A stretch of DNA of 64,000 bases from contig NZ_JAPCHV010000011.1 in assembly GCF_026107645.2 (NCBI RefSeq), positions 1 through 64,000 on the forward strand, in the 5' to 3' direction. Below, piece after piece: positions 9,113-17,785 of this stretch. This DNA comes from Flavobacterium sp. MFBS3-15 (lineage in GTDB: Bacteria; Bacteroidota; Bacteroidia; Flavobacteriales; Flavobacteriaceae). Positions within the stretch are counted from its first letter, which is position 1. Each line of letters begins with the position of its first letter. Both the position numbers and the translations under genes were made by a program. The notes under the pieces are model-generated. The model was not told where the DNA came from. It was given only the letters and a program-made list of their open reading frames with translations, and searched no databases.

Positions 9113-10434
9113 TGAAGTTTTTCATCTACATAGCACTGAGTTTTTCCTGCCTTGCAGCATGGGCACAGGATAGCATTGTGAAGCCAGAATATCCGTTGCT
9201 TACCGCCGAAGGCGCCATAGCTGAAGCACTGAAGAACAATTACGACATAAAGCTGGCGGCCAACGACCTGAAGATAGACGAGAACAATGTGAGCCTTGCC
9301 AATGCCGGTATCATGCCTACGCTTTCGGGTACTTTCAGCCAGAATAACAATATACAGAACTCACGACAGGTGCGTGCCGACGGTACCGTACAGGAGCTTG
9401 ACAACGCCCGGAACAACAGTATGCAGTATGGTGTGAACCTGGGCTGGACCATATTTGACGGTTTCCGTATGTTTGCACGTTATGACCAGCTTAAGGAGTT
9501 GGAAAAGCTGGGGGGTACTGAACTGAAGTTTACCATAATGACCCGTGTTGGTGATGTGCTTACTACTTATTACGACCTTGTACAACAACAACAGACCCTG
9601 AAGGCACTGGATACAGCGGTGGTAATCTCAAAACAGAGGGTTACGCTTGCAGAAAACAGGTTTACGATAGGTAAAGCTGCCAAGCTCGAAGTCCTCAACG
9701 CTAAAGTTGACCTCAATACTGATACTACCAATTACCTACGGCAAAAGGAATTATACGAAAATACCAAAACCTATCTGAATGAATTGTTGGCACGCGACCT
9801 TACATTGCAATTCCGGGTAGTAGATTCGGTTGGAATAGATGATAAGCTCAAATTGGCAGACCTGATGTCTTCAGCATCATCGCAAAATCCGCAGATACAA
9901 ATGGCGCTCATCAACAAGCGGGTCGCCGAGCTTAATCTGAAGCAGGTAAAGGCCGCTCGATACCCGCAGGTGGCTGTAAGTACGGGCTATATTTTTACTG
10001 AAAGTGAAAACAGCCTCGGATTTGCCCGCGAAAACAGCGGCAGGGGTTTGAGCTATGGCATATCGGCCAATATCAATATCTTCAATGGGTTTTTGCAAAA
10101 GCGCAATGAGAATGTGGCACGCCTGCAAATTGATAACAGCAAGGTGATAATTGAACAGCAGACACAGGCAATAAATTCGCAATTAATTTCCGCCTACCAA
10201 ACCTACCTGACCAATCTGGAACTGGTGGAGCTTGAAGCAAATAATGTTGAGATCGCAAAACAAAATCTTGACATTACGATGGAAAAATACCGCATAGGCA
10301 GCATTACCCAAATTGAGGTGCGTACCGCCCAGCTCAATTATGTAAATGCTGTAACCCGTAATAACTCGGCACAATACCAGGCAAAAATTTCTGAAGTGAC
10401 ATTGAAGGAACTGGCAGGGAATATTACTTTTTAA
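9112..10434 (+). CDS. TolC family outer membrane channel of the RND operon
   Basis: The 440-residue protein has a signal peptide (about 1-18, cleaved near AWAQ) and two homologous halves rich in long heptad-like helices, as in OEP/TolC proteins. Its start overlaps the pump stop by one base. The gene completes the adaptor-pump-channel set, so it very probably forms the outer-membrane exit duct of this pump. No lipobox cysteine follows the signal peptide, unlike OprM. Translation ends 143 bases before a bidirectional terminator. Confidence 0.94.
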   Translation: MKFFIYIALSFSCLAAWAQDSIVKPEYPLLTAEGAIAEALKNNYDIKLAANDLKIDENNVSLANAGIMPTLSGTFSQNNNIQNSRQVRADGTVQELDNARNNSMQYGVNLGWTIFDGFRMFARYDQLKELEKLGGTELKFTIMTRVGDVLTTYYDLVQQQQTLKALDTAVVISKQRVTLAENRFTIGKAAKLEVLNAKVDLNTDTTNYLRQKELYENTKTYLNELLARDLTLQFRVVDSVGIDDKLKLADLMSSASSQNPQIQMALINKRVAELNLKQVKAARYPQVAVSTGYIFTESENSLGFARENSGRGLSYGISANINIFNGFLQKRNENVARLQIDNSKVIIEQQTQAINSQLISAYQTYLTNLELVELEANNVEIAKQNLDITMEKYRIGSITQIEVRTAQLNYVNAVTRNNSAQYQAKISEVTLKELAGNITF

Positions 10435-10461
10435 TAATTATTCCAAAAATATACGTTTCTG

Positions 10462-10553
10462 GCATTGCGAGCGCAGAGCAACGGAGCGCGGCAATCTTTC
10501 ATTAGATAATAATGGAAAAAGAAAGATGGCTTCGTCGTTCCTCCTCGTAATGA
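10462..10553. repeat. Palindromic intergenic repeat, GCGAGCG family, copy 1
   Basis: The left arm reads CATTGCGAGCG...GGCAATCTTT and the right arm AAAGATGGCTTCGTCGTTCC...GTAATG, an imperfect inverted repeat of about 90 bases. It shares 20 identical bases (ACGGAGCGCGGCAATCTTTC) and a right-arm block (TTCGTCGTTCCTCC) with the copy at 63231-63321. Both copies sit just after a stop codon in a convergent intergenic space. Confidence 0.8.
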
Positions 10554-10576
10554 CTGACCTGTCAGTACAAAATCAT

Positions 10577-10604
10577 AAAACCCCGAAATCACTTTCGGGG
10601 TTTT
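10577..10604. terminator. Bidirectional terminator between the TolC gene and rpe
   Basis: AAAACCCCGAAA and TTTCGGGGTTTT form a 12-base perfect stem with a 4-base loop, with T runs on both strands. It serves the RND operon on the plus strand and rpe on the minus strand. Confidence 0.88.
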
Positions 10605-10625
10605 GCTTTATAATTCGGTATTTCT

Positions 10626-11288
10626 TTAGAAAGAAGCCAGTTTCTTCAAACCTGCAACAGTTGCCACAGGATCCGAAGCACGGAATACATAGTTGCCGGC
10701 TACAAGCACATCGGCGCCTGCTTCAACAAGCTGTACAGCGTTCTTATCGCTCACGCCGCCATCAATTTCTATCAACGTTGAAGCTCCGTTGCGTGTGATG
10801 ATCTCTTTCAGTTGCTTTACCTTGCTGTAGGTACGCTCTATGAACGACTGACCGCCAAATCCGGGGTTAACGCTCATCAGGCATATGAGGTCGATATCGT
10901 TGATGATGTCTTCTAATAGGGCCACGTTGGTATGCGGATTAAGTGCCACTCCGGCCTTCATGCCTTCGGCTTTTATAGCTTGCAATGTACGGTGAAGGTG
11001 GGTGCAGGCTTCATAATGCACAGTAAGGTTGTTAGCTCCGAGCTGTGCAAATGTTTTGATGTATTGGTCAGGGTTCACGATCATCAGGTGAACGTCAACT
11101 GTCTTTTTCGCGTGGCGCGAAATGGCTTCGAGTACCGGCATCCCAAAGGAGATGTTGGGTACAAAAACGCCGTCCATGATATCTACGTGAAACCAATCCG
11201 CCTCGCTGCTGTTAATCATTTCGATGTCGCGTTGCAGGTTGGCAAAATCTGCCGAAAGCACCGAAGGTGCTATGAGTGTATTCTTCAT
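10626..11288 (-). CDS. rpe: Ribulose-phosphate 3-epimerase
   Basis: The 220-residue TIM-barrel enzyme interconverts ribulose 5-phosphate and xylulose 5-phosphate in the pentose phosphate pathway. Diagnostic segments are present in order: APSVLSADFANL at the N-terminus, DWFHVDIMDGVFVPNISFG (catalytic Asp and metal His), VDVHLMI, and LICLMSVNPGFGGQSF, followed by EIDGGVS. Length is normal. A strong promoter lies directly upstream (TTTG, 19 bases, TATCTTTG). It is transcribed alone, convergent with the RND operon. Confidence 0.97.
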   Translation of the reverse strand: MKNTLIAPSVLSADFANLQRDIEMINSSEADWFHVDIMDGVFVPNISFGMPVLEAISRHAKKTVDVHLMIVNPDQYIKTFAQLGANNLTVHYEACTHLHRTLQAIKAEGMKAGVALNPHTNVALLEDIINDIDLICLMSVNPGFGGQSFIERTYSKVKQLKEIITRNGASTLIEIDGGVSDKNAVQLVEAGADVLVAGNYVFRASDPVATVAGLKKLASF

Positions 11289-11311
11289 TAGTGTGTTGTT
11301 GTTTAGAGGGG

Positions 11312-11342
11312 CAAAGATAATCCTAAGTTGCAGAGTTGCAAA
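11312..11342 (-). promoter_or_regulatory. rpe promoter
   Basis: On the minus strand TTTG, 19 bases, TATCTTTG matches the Bacteroidota housekeeping promoter exactly and ends 24 bases before the rpe ATG. The -33 TTTG is part of a GTTGCAAAGTCGCAAAG repeat block. Confidence 0.7.
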
Positions 11343-11435
11343 GTCGCAAAGTCACAAAGTTGAATAGTAGTAAGCGATATAATTAAGAATAGAGATCAGG
11401 CAGCTAAAGCTTTGCACCTTACGACTCTGCAACCT
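11328..11435. repeat. Inverted repeat block upstream of rpe
   Basis: GTTGCAGAGTTGCAAAG...GTCACAAAG on the left faces CTTTGCACCTTACGACTCTGCAAC on the right, a long imperfect inverted repeat. It resembles the words of the repeat at 112-187. The 11289-11750 gap otherwise holds the rpe promoter and two hairpins described separately, and no convincing gene. Confidence 0.45.
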
Positions 11436-11583
11436 TCGGCCTTTTTCTTACAAATATTTTTTATTATCATACAATTTTTGGCATAATGCTTGCGTTAACT
11501 ATTGTAAGATTTTCCGGTTTAAATAATTTGAGTTAGTAACAATGTTTTAAAATTGCGGGAAAAGAAAATTGATGAAAATAAAA

Positions 11584-11606
11584 AACTCCGGTAATCAGCC
11601 GGAGTT
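11584..11606 (-). terminator. Probable terminator of the rpoD transcript
   Basis: AACTCCGG/CCGGAGTT forms an 8-base perfect stem. On the minus strand it is followed by a T-rich tract (TTTTTTATTTTC). It lies about 145 bases beyond the sigma factor stop, which leaves a long 3' untranslated region. Confidence 0.65.
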
Positions 11607-11683
11607 CAATCATCAATCAAAAAACGAACAGTTATTGAACTGTAGGTGCGTTATATATTGTTATATCGGTGTATTGCGTAATT

Positions 11684-11733
11684 ATACCGCCAAAATACAA
11701 ATTATATTTAAAATATAAAATTTTGGGCGGTAT
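11684..11733 (+). terminator. Long AT-rich hairpin with a plus-strand T tract
   Basis: ATACCGCC and GGCGGTAT flank an AT-rich, partly self-complementary centre. On the plus strand the stem is followed by TTTTTT, while the minus strand has no T tract after it. It therefore faces the wrong way for the sigma factor gene and could end a small plus-strand RNA or protect rpoD from antisense transcription. Confidence 0.4.
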
Positions 11734-11750
11734 TTTTTGCTTGCCGGTAG

Positions 11751-12614
11751 TTATCCCAGATACGTTTTAAGAATCTTGCTGCGGGAAGTGTGCTTTAACC
11801 TCCTGATAGCCTTTTCCTTAATTTGGCGTACACGCTCACGGGTAAGGTCGAAAGTTTCGCCTATTTCCTCCAGCGTCATCGGGTGCTGGTCTCCCAGGCC
11901 GAAATACAATCTTACCACATCAGCCTCGCGTGGCGTAAGTGTCTCCAGTGCACGCTCAATCTCTGTACGCAACGATTCGTGGATAAGTTCCCTGTCCGGG
12001 TTTGGAGACTCGCCCGAACGAAGTACGTCGTACAGGTTGGAATCCTCACCTTCTACAAGTGGCGCATCCATTGAAAGGTGGCGGCCCGAATTCTTCATGC
12101 TTTCCTTAACATCGTTTACCGTCATGTCAAGCTCCTTGGCTATTTCTTCTGCCGAAGGGGCACGCTCATTGCTTTGCTCAAGCAGGGCGTACATTTTGTT
12201 GATCTTGTTGATGGAACCAATCTTGTTCAGTGGCAGGCGAACGATACGTGATTGTTCGGCCAGCGCCTGAAGGATCGACTGGCGAATCCACCATACGGCA
12301 TACGATATGAATTTAAAACCGCGTGTCTCGTCGAAACGCTGTGCGGCTTTTATAAGTCCTAAGTTTCCTTCGTTGATAAGGTCGGGAAGCGTAAGTCCCT
12401 GGTTTTGGTATTGTTTTGCAACCGATACCACGAAACGAAGGTTTGCTTTAGTTAATTTCTCAAGTGCTCTCTGGTCTCCGGCTTTTATACGTTGTGCTAA
12501 TTCTACCTCCTCATCCGCTGTGATCAAATCCACTTTTCCAATCTCCTGAAGGTACTTGTCTAACGATGCAGTTTCCCTGTTGGTTACCTGCTTTGTGATT
12601 TTTAATTGTCTCAT
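11751..12614 (-). CDS. rpoD: Primary RNA polymerase sigma factor (SigA/RpoD type)
   Basis: The 287-residue protein has the regions of a group 1 sigma factor: 1.2 (about 15-45), 2 ([26 protein letters not shown], then [22 protein letters not shown]), 3, and 4 with [28 protein letters not shown]. Region 1.1 is absent and the protein is much shorter than the E. coli one, as is usual in Bacteroidota. It directs transcription from TTG/TAnnTTTG promoters such as those listed here. It is monocistronic, with a candidate promoter (TTG, 21 bases, AATCTTTG) about 60 bases upstream. Confidence 0.96.
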   Translation of the reverse strand: MRQLKITKQVTNRETASLDKYLQEIGKVDLITADEEVELAQRIKAGDQRALEKLTKANLRFVVSVAKQYQNQGLTLPDLINEGNLGLIKAAQRFDETRGFKFISYAVWWIRQSILQALAEQSRIVRLPLNKIGSINKINKMYALLEQSNERAPSAEEIAKELDMTVNDVKESMKNSGRHLSMDAPLVEGEDSNLYDVLRSGESPNPDRELIHESLRTEIERALETLTPREADVVRLYFGLGDQHPMTLEEIGETFDLTRERVRQIKEKAIRRLKHTSRSKILKTYLG

Positions 12615-12705
12615 GTAAAGATTCCTGAGTTTAAGTATGTATTAGTTATACGTAAGGAAAACGCAAAAAGTTACAAAGATTTTTATTTTGGATAAAATTT
12701 AACAA

Positions 12706-12741
12706 AAGCCCCGGCCTTTGGGGGATCAGGGACCGGGGCTT
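12706..12741 (-). terminator. Terminator of the ECF sigma operon
   Basis: AAGCCCCGG/CCGGGGCTT is a 9-base perfect stem around an 18-base loop, followed on the minus strand by TTGTT. It lies 62 bases beyond the stop of the membrane protein at 12804. Confidence 0.75.
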
Positions 12742-12803
12742 GCACAACTAAAAAAATGGTATATGGACGAAAACATCAGCAGCCGGCATTATATGCACGG
12801 CAA

Positions 12804-13547
12804 TTATTCGGTATTTTTCTTTTTCCTGTCAGGTTTTGTCCTTCCGTACAGCTTGTTCAGACTGTCGGCTATCCTTTTCCTGTCCAGTTTTTTATCTTTA
12901 CGTATGTTCAGGCTGTCCGAACCGTAGCTCACTTTGCTGAGGTCAAGCATTTTAACTTTGCCCATAGCATCGTCACTCTGTATGATGGATTTTTCCACAG
13001 GTATTGCCGGGGTAATGGACGCTTTAGCTTCAGAGGTCGGTAAATTGTTGTTTTTGCCGGCGTTTAAACGTGTAGCCGGAGGTTTGACGGAAGAAGGTTC
13101 GTTAGTGGTAGGAGTTGAGATTTTCTGCATTTTTCCGGAAACGTCCTGCAAATTAGGGGTTGGTTCAGACGATATGTTGTTCACACTCCGGGTTGCATCG
13201 TTTTTAGGTGGTTTGCTTTCCGGCTGTTCTGTAACTACAGGTTTAGCATTGTTGTCAATAAGCTCTGTGTTGTCTTCTTCAGGTGCTGCTTTTTTTGTAT
13301 CATGTTCTTTCGGCATCCTCATATATATGTGAGGAAGATTATCCTCCCATAGCGGATAGGTTGCAACCAATCCCACCAGTAGTACCAGTAGTGACAGCCC
13401 AATTATCCTGCGCCACGGAAACCGGCACTGCATTTTCATCTGTTGCAGCTCTCCCGAAATTGCATTCCATCCGCTGTGGGGCGCCGTCCTATCGAGGCGG
13501 TCCAGCTTGTCGCGAAATGCTTTCCCTATGTCTTTCTTATTTTCCAT
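12804..13547 (-). CDS. Single-pass membrane protein, putative anti-sigma factor
   Basis: The 247-residue protein has a short cytoplasmic N-terminal part (about 1-45, containing GWNAISGELQQM), one transmembrane helix (about 47-66) and a long low-complexity extracytoplasmic region rich in Pro, Lys, Asn and Thr. It ends in a basic tail (KPDRKKKNTE). Its start overlaps the upstream ECF sigma gene by 11 bases. Topology and coupling are what is expected of an anti-sigma factor for that sigma. There is no recognisable zinc-finger (HxxxCxxC) motif, so the assignment rests on context. Confidence 0.65.
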   Translation of the reverse strand: MENKKDIGKAFRDKLDRLDRTAPHSGWNAISGELQQMKMQCRFPWRRIIGLSLLVLLVGLVATYPLWEDNLPHIYMRMPKEHDTKKAAPEEDNTELIDNNAKPVVTEQPESKPPKNDATRSVNNISSEPTPNLQDVSGKMQKISTPTTNEPSSVKPPATRLNAGKNNNLPTSEAKASITPAIPVEKSIIQSDDAMGKVKMLDLSKVSYGSDSLNIRKDKKLDRKRIADSLNKLYGRTKPDRKKKNTE

Positions 13548-14088
13548 TACTCACATTAAAATTAGGGTTTGGCTGCCTGCCGGTTATTTTTTCTTTTAAT
13601 ATCGACTTTGCACGGTGCAGGTTGCTTTTGGAGGTGCCTTCGCTGATGTCGAGCATCGCTGCAATCTCACTGTGCGAATGATCATCCAGCTCATAGAGCG
13701 AGAATACCAGCCTGTATTTGTCGGGCAGTTGTTGCACTAGCGAAAGCAGGTAATCCATCGGCAGGTCCATTTCGGTATCACTTACATCGGTGTCTGCACT
13801 GTAATCTTCCCTTACCGGTAAGAGCTGTATGGCCTTCTTATAGCTGTCAATGGCCTTATTTATGGCTATGCGCTTCATCCAGCCCTCAAACGACCCGAAT
13901 CCCCTGTACCGGCTTATCGTGGTAAAAATTTCAATAAACGTATTATGCAGGTTATCTTCTGCTTCTGCTTCATTCCTGCAATATTTCAGGCTCACTGTAA
14001 AAAGCACGTCCTTGTAGCGGCGGTACAGTTCTTCCTGTGCGCCGGCATTGTGCTTAATGCAGCCCTTTATGAGTTGTTCCTGGTTCAA
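13537..14088 (-). CDS. ECF (extracytoplasmic function) sigma-70 family factor
   Basis: At 183 residues this has only regions 2 and 4 of sigma-70. Region 2 includes NEAEAEDNLHNTFIEIF and FEGWMKRIAINKAID. Region 4 includes LPDKYRLVFSLYELDDHSHSEIAAMLDISEGTSKSNLHRAKSIL, the DNA-binding helices for the -35-like element. It is the first gene of a two-gene operon with a membrane protein that may be its anti-sigma factor. The signal and regulon are not visible. Confidence 0.92.
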   Translation of the reverse strand: MNQEQLIKGCIKHNAGAQEELYRRYKDVLFTVSLKYCRNEAEAEDNLHNTFIEIFTTISRYRGFGSFEGWMKRIAINKAIDSYKKAIQLLPVREDYSADTDVSDTEMDLPMDYLLSLVQQLPDKYRLVFSLYELDDHSHSEIAAMLDISEGTSKSNLHRAKSILKEKITGRQPNPNFNVSNGK

Positions 14089-14251
14089 ATAGGTTGGTTT
14101 TACGGTTGGGCAGTTATGGATTGCCGGTCCTTTTTTAGATAGTCTTTATGTTAGCCAAAAGGTTGCTTGCGCAGCAAAAATAATTTTCTCCTCTATATCT
14201 GCATACAATAGTATCGGAAAAACAAAAAGGTTGCGTGCAGGATGCAAATTT

Positions 14252-15214
14252 TTAAAAGATCATACCGGCTTCGCCTTCCATCCGTTGCACATAAAGGTCA
14301 ATCTTTTGGTGAGCTTTATTAAAGAACAGTTTCCGGTCGCGCGTACCCGATTCGTTCAGCGCCTTGGAATTCTTTAGTTGGTGCTTAAAAAAATCAAGTG
14401 CATTACCACAGGTATTGACATCGTTGGTAATGAAATACCCAAGCATGGTATAGGGTACGAACAGCGACTGTTTTTCCGATGCGGAGAGGAGCACGTTGTT
14501 ATTCAGGATGAGCAGCTCATTATAGTACAGATGAAAGCGCGATGTGCCGTTGCAGCACCTGTCTTCGGCGGTTTGCAATATGGCTTTCAGGTCGGCGCAT
14601 AACAGTTGGGCATTCGCCAAAGTGAGCAGCCCTGACTGGTAGAGGTAATAAATCTGTTGCAGGCTGCTGTTGATGGTGGTGTCATTCCATATCTCGTGTA
14701 CCTCTACGCTGTCATATACCTGCTTCAACTTTGTACTATGTTCCAAAAGTGATTGGTCGATAGTAAAATTCTCAAAGCTATCCTGGTTTTGCGTTCCTGC
14801 CAGCAGGTTTAGCCACACATACAGCTTGAATTTAGACAACAATGTGCCGCCAATGGTGTAGAATAATGGGATGTCCTTTGCCGAATAGTACATCTTTGCT
14901 TCCGGATAATCTAAAAAGCTGCTGATGTTCTCTGCTGACTGCCTGAAGTACGCAGCCATATCCTCCATCGAGCGTATTTCGCTGGTTTTCTCTACAATCA
15001 CCTTTTTCTCGCCAGCAAAGAGTCCATCCATCGAAAGTGAATAATGCCGGCACAACAGCACTGCTTCTTCTATTGAGAACTTGCTCTTCTGTGATACCCT
15101 GCGGTGGGCGGCATCATAGCTGATGTTCAGCACGGCAGCAATCTCATCGATGACAGAGGCCGATTTGTCCACTTTTCTGCGTATGGCTTTTAGCAAAATA
15201 TCCTGGTTGTCCAT
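14252..15214 (-). CDS. Helix-turn-helix regulator with a flavobacterial C-terminal domain
   Basis: About residues 10-55 form a helix-turn-helix of the Cro/BetR kind (IDEIAAVLNISYDAAHRRVSQKSKFSIEEAVLLCRHY). The remaining 250 residues are mostly helical, contain no transmembrane segment, and may bind a ligand or partner; I do not recognise a named domain. The ATG at 15214 is preferred over a GTG 15 bases upstream. The gene is divergent from the small secreted protein at 15315, about 100 bases away, and may regulate that pair, by inference from position only. Confidence 0.7.
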   Translation of the reverse strand: MDNQDILLKAIRRKVDKSASVIDEIAAVLNISYDAAHRRVSQKSKFSIEEAVLLCRHYSLSMDGLFAGEKKVIVEKTSEIRSMEDMAAYFRQSAENISSFLDYPEAKMYYSAKDIPLFYTIGGTLLSKFKLYVWLNLLAGTQNQDSFENFTIDQSLLEHSTKLKQVYDSVEVHEIWNDTTINSSLQQIYYLYQSGLLTLANAQLLCADLKAILQTAEDRCCNGTSRFHLYYNELLILNNNVLLSASEKQSLFVPYTMLGYFITNDVNTCGNALDFFKHQLKNSKALNESGTRDRKLFFNKAHQKIDLYVQRMEGEAGMIF

Positions 15215-15314
15215 TTTTGCGATTTTCACAAATGTAGGTTTTTTATTAATTCATTACCACAATTTGAATTGCGGCCATCACAATAGTTTTGATTCAGATT
15301 TAAAGCAAGCTATC

Positions 15315-15926
15315 ATGAAGAAGATATTAATAATGTTATTTAGCAGTGTTATGGCATACGGGCAAAGCTGCGACCAACTCATTTTCGAAGCCGGTATCAG
15401 GTTTCCGTTTGGCAGCATGGCCGGCAAAATAGGGCCGTCGCCGGAATTCGGTATATGGAACCGCAGCGGGGTCACCAATTGCAGGGGCATGTTCGATATT
15501 GGCGCGAGCATTTATATTCCTACGGACAGGCAGGAATTTGATTATACCGCACCCGATAGCATTTATCGGGTAAAAGCGAAAGGTGTTTCCGGAATGTTAG
15601 GCATCCGTTTAGCAAAGGATTACGCCGTAGGCAACAGGATTGAAATACAATGGCTGTCCACTTTCGGGTATGCCTTTTTTGTGTATGATGACAAGCGTAG
15701 CCGTTATATGCATAAAACCAACCCCCGAGATTTTGAGGACAGCACCAATGACTGGTATATTAAGGCTTTAAGCACATTCCATATCGGTCAGGGTATCCGG
15801 TTTGGATATCCTCACCTGGGCCTGTACCTCAATTACAATTACACCCCTTACGGGATGTTCAGCAACTATGTACAAAAAGATTTCGGCTCCCACAGCCTGA
15901 GTTTCGGAATCGTATACCGACAATAA
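15315..15926 (+). CDS. Secreted or outer-membrane protein of unknown function
   Basis: The 203-residue product begins with a signal peptide (MKKILIMLFSSVMAYGQ). It then shows alternating polar/hydrophobic strands with aromatic residues, and ends SFGIVYRQ, compatible with a small outer-membrane beta-barrel. The ATG at 15315 is chosen because it directly precedes the signal peptide; an upstream in-frame extension would run into the divergent regulator. It is followed after 13 bases by another exported protein, so the two probably form an operon. Confidence 0.65.
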   Translation: MKKILIMLFSSVMAYGQSCDQLIFEAGIRFPFGSMAGKIGPSPEFGIWNRSGVTNCRGMFDIGASIYIPTDRQEFDYTAPDSIYRVKAKGVSGMLGIRLAKDYAVGNRIEIQWLSTFGYAFFVYDDKRSRYMHKTNPRDFEDSTNDWYIKALSTFHIGQGIRFGYPHLGLYLNYNYTPYGMFSNYVQKDFGSHSLSFGIVYRQ

Positions 15927-15939
15927 ATCTATAGTAACC

Positions 15940-16704
15940 ATGAAACCACTTTTGTTTATGCTTATGCTATTCCTTATTTATTCCCCGGTGAAGGCACAGG
16001 AAGTGCAGCACCGCAAAACACGGTTCCCTGTTGGCCTGTTTACCACGGGCGACAGCGACATCTATGGCATTTCCTTCGGCGTGGGGTCGGATACCTACAT
16101 GGACTCCGACTATGTGAGTGTTCGGTCAAACGGCATCCGCATTGAGCCCATATCGCAGGCGGTGCTATTCTTTACGTTTATTTTCCCTATCGACAGGGTG
16201 CGTTATCCAAGAGATGAATCGGAAATCCCGGAATTTGAAAAGAAAATTCCCAATGAAGTCATCAACGGGCTCAACCTGTCGTGCGGAACCAATGCCTTTG
16301 CCGATGTTAATGGGGTAACGCTTTCGGCATTCGTACAATCGTTGCGGCGGACCAACGGGCTTTCGGTAGCCGGGTTTTACAACAGCTCCTACAGGAACAA
16401 CGGCCTGATGGTTGCCATAGGCGGTGTCAGTTCCGTATACAGCAATGGGGTAATGCTGTCTCCTATGGTAACATCGGTGCACGATGGGAGCGGCCTGCAA
16501 GTGGCTTTCAATAACGACTATGATAAATTTAAAGGCGTGCAGATAGGCGTGCTCAACGGTACTTATGGCAAAGCCGACTATTTTAAAGGGGTACAGATTG
16601 GCCTTTTCAATAATGCCAAAAAGCTCAAAGGCATCCAGATCGGCCTCATCAATAAGAACAGCAAAAGGATACTGCCTTTTTTTAACTGGAATTTTAAGGA
16701 GTAA
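15940..16704 (+). CDS. LA_2272-type surface repeat protein
   Basis: The 254-residue protein has a signal peptide (about 1-19, ending VKAQ). Its C-terminal half consists of repeated short units of the form NG(L/V)xVA, FKGVQIGVLNG, FKGVQIGLFNNA, LKGIQIGLINK. Such G-[IV]-Q-I-G-x-[FLI]-N repeats are characteristic of LA_2272 family surface repeat proteins, whose function is unknown. It lies 13 bases after the preceding exported protein and is likely cotranscribed with it. Confidence 0.7.
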   Translation: MKPLLFMLMLFLIYSPVKAQEVQHRKTRFPVGLFTTGDSDIYGISFGVGSDTYMDSDYVSVRSNGIRIEPISQAVLFFTFIFPIDRVRYPRDESEIPEFEKKIPNEVINGLNLSCGTNAFADVNGVTLSAFVQSLRRTNGLSVAGFYNSSYRNNGLMVAIGGVSSVYSNGVMLSPMVTSVHDGSGLQVAFNNDYDKFKGVQIGVLNGTYGKADYFKGVQIGLFNNAKKLKGIQIGLINKNSKRILPFFNWNFKE

Positions 16705-16769
16705 AAAAATACCCTAACCTCTCTAAAAAGGGAAATAGCTTCACTCATACTGCATAGTCCTCACCCCGG

Positions 16770-16796
16770 CCCTCTCCGAAGGAGAGGGTGACGGAA
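16770..16796. repeat. Small GC-rich palindrome
   Basis: CACCCCGGCCCTCTCC and GGAGAGGGTG form a hairpin with a 3-base loop between the surface-repeat gene and the phosphatidyltransferase. There is no T tract after it, so it looks more like a dispersed palindrome than a terminator, although it could stall transcription. Confidence 0.4.
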
Positions 16797-16837
16797 CGTA
16801 ACACTCATACCCAATAAAACTTTAAAAAAATAATACC

Positions 16838-17440
16838 ATGAAAAACATACCACTTTTACTCATCGCCTTCCGCTTCGTGCTTGGACCGTTAATGATAGGC
16901 ATAACGTACTTTTACGGCACATCAGCAAGGATTGTGCTTATGATATTGCTGCTGTTAGGCATATTGTCTGATATATTCGATGGCATCATAGCCCGCAAGT
17001 CGGGTGTCTCCACCGAAAAGCTGCGCCGCATGGACAGCCAGACCGACCTTGTGTTCTGGGTCTGTGCCGGATGGTGCAGCTGGCTCCTGAACCCGGAGAT
17101 CATTATCGAAAATAAGTATGCCATCATTACCATCTTCGCCATGGAAGGGCTTACCTATGTGCTGAGCATTGCCAAATTCGGGAAGGAAACCTGCACGCAT
17201 GCACTGTTATCCAAGCTATGGGGCATTACCCTGTTCATTGCATTCATCTCCATCATTGGGTTTGGGCATGGCGGGATACCATTGGCTTTGGCAGTGATTT
17301 TTGGCATCATTTCGCACATCGATGTTTACCTTATTATCCTATTTTTACCCAAGTGGGCGCACGATGTACCCAGTGCCTGGCACGCGTGGCAGATAAGGAA
17401 GGGGAAGGATATTAAACGGAATAACTTGTTTAATGGGTAA
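16838..17440 (+). CDS. CDP-alcohol phosphatidyltransferase family protein
   Basis: The 200-residue membrane protein has about five to six transmembrane segments and the family signature DIFDGIIAR, then 8 residues, then LRRMDSQTD. This fits D-x2-DG-x2-AR-x8-G-x3-D-x3-D except that the Gly is Leu. The family transfers a phosphatidyl group from a CDP-lipid to an alcohol acceptor at the membrane. The acceptor cannot be predicted. The gene stands alone, with no partner in phospholipid synthesis nearby. Confidence 0.8.
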   Translation: MKNIPLLLIAFRFVLGPLMIGITYFYGTSARIVLMILLLLGILSDIFDGIIARKSGVSTEKLRRMDSQTDLVFWVCAGWCSWLLNPEIIIENKYAIITIFAMEGLTYVLSIAKFGKETCTHALLSKLWGITLFIAFISIIGFGHGGIPLALAVIFGIISHIDVYLIILFLPKWAHDVPSAWHAWQIRKGKDIKRNNLFNG

Positions 17441-17446
17441 ATATAT

Positions 17447-17484
17447 AACCAAAAAACCCTGCCACTTTACGGCGGCAGGGTTCT
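17447..17484 (-). terminator. Repeated terminator, copy 1
   Basis: AACCCTGCC/GGCAGGGTT stem with a GACTTTAC-like loop, followed on the minus strand by a T run. It ends the toxin-antitoxin transcript and also sits after the phosphatidyltransferase. It is closely similar in sequence, including the flanking TTCTT.CTGAATT, to copies at 18055 and 19050. Confidence 0.75.
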
Positions 17485-17491
17485 TTCTGAA

Positions 17492-17785
17492 TTATCTTCC
17501 CGGATATTTTTTTGGATTCAAATAAGTATTGAAAACTGAATAAATATAAATTGTTTCTTCAAAATCGTCAACTTCGTACAGCAACAAAAAAGGAAAACGC
17601 TTTAGAGGGTAGCCGGTAATGTTTTTGTAGCGTATCCTGAAATTGGGGGTAAGACTGATAGTCCTATAGGCTTCATTGAGTTCATTGTCCAAATTCAGTA
17701 AAGTTTGGATGCTTTCTTTATAGTAGTCAAAAGCGTCTGCAATATCGGCATAAGCCTTTGGAGACAATCGTACTTTATAGCCCAT
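17492..17785 (-). CDS. RelE/ParE family toxin
   Basis: The 97-residue protein has the RelE/ParE fold pattern: an N-terminal strand-helix (YKVRLSPKAYADIADAFDYY), a second helix, then RIRYKNITGYPLKRFPFLLLYEVDD and a final strand segment IYIYSVFNTYLNPKKY. Such toxins either cut mRNA at the ribosome or poison gyrase; the sequence does not say which. The start overlaps the antitoxin stop by 11 bases, as is typical for translational coupling of toxin-antitoxin operons. Confidence 0.85.
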   Translation of the reverse strand: MGYKVRLSPKAYADIADAFDYYKESIQTLLNLDNELNEAYRTISLTPNFRIRYKNITGYPLKRFPFLLLYEVDDFEETIYIYSVFNTYLNPKKYPGR

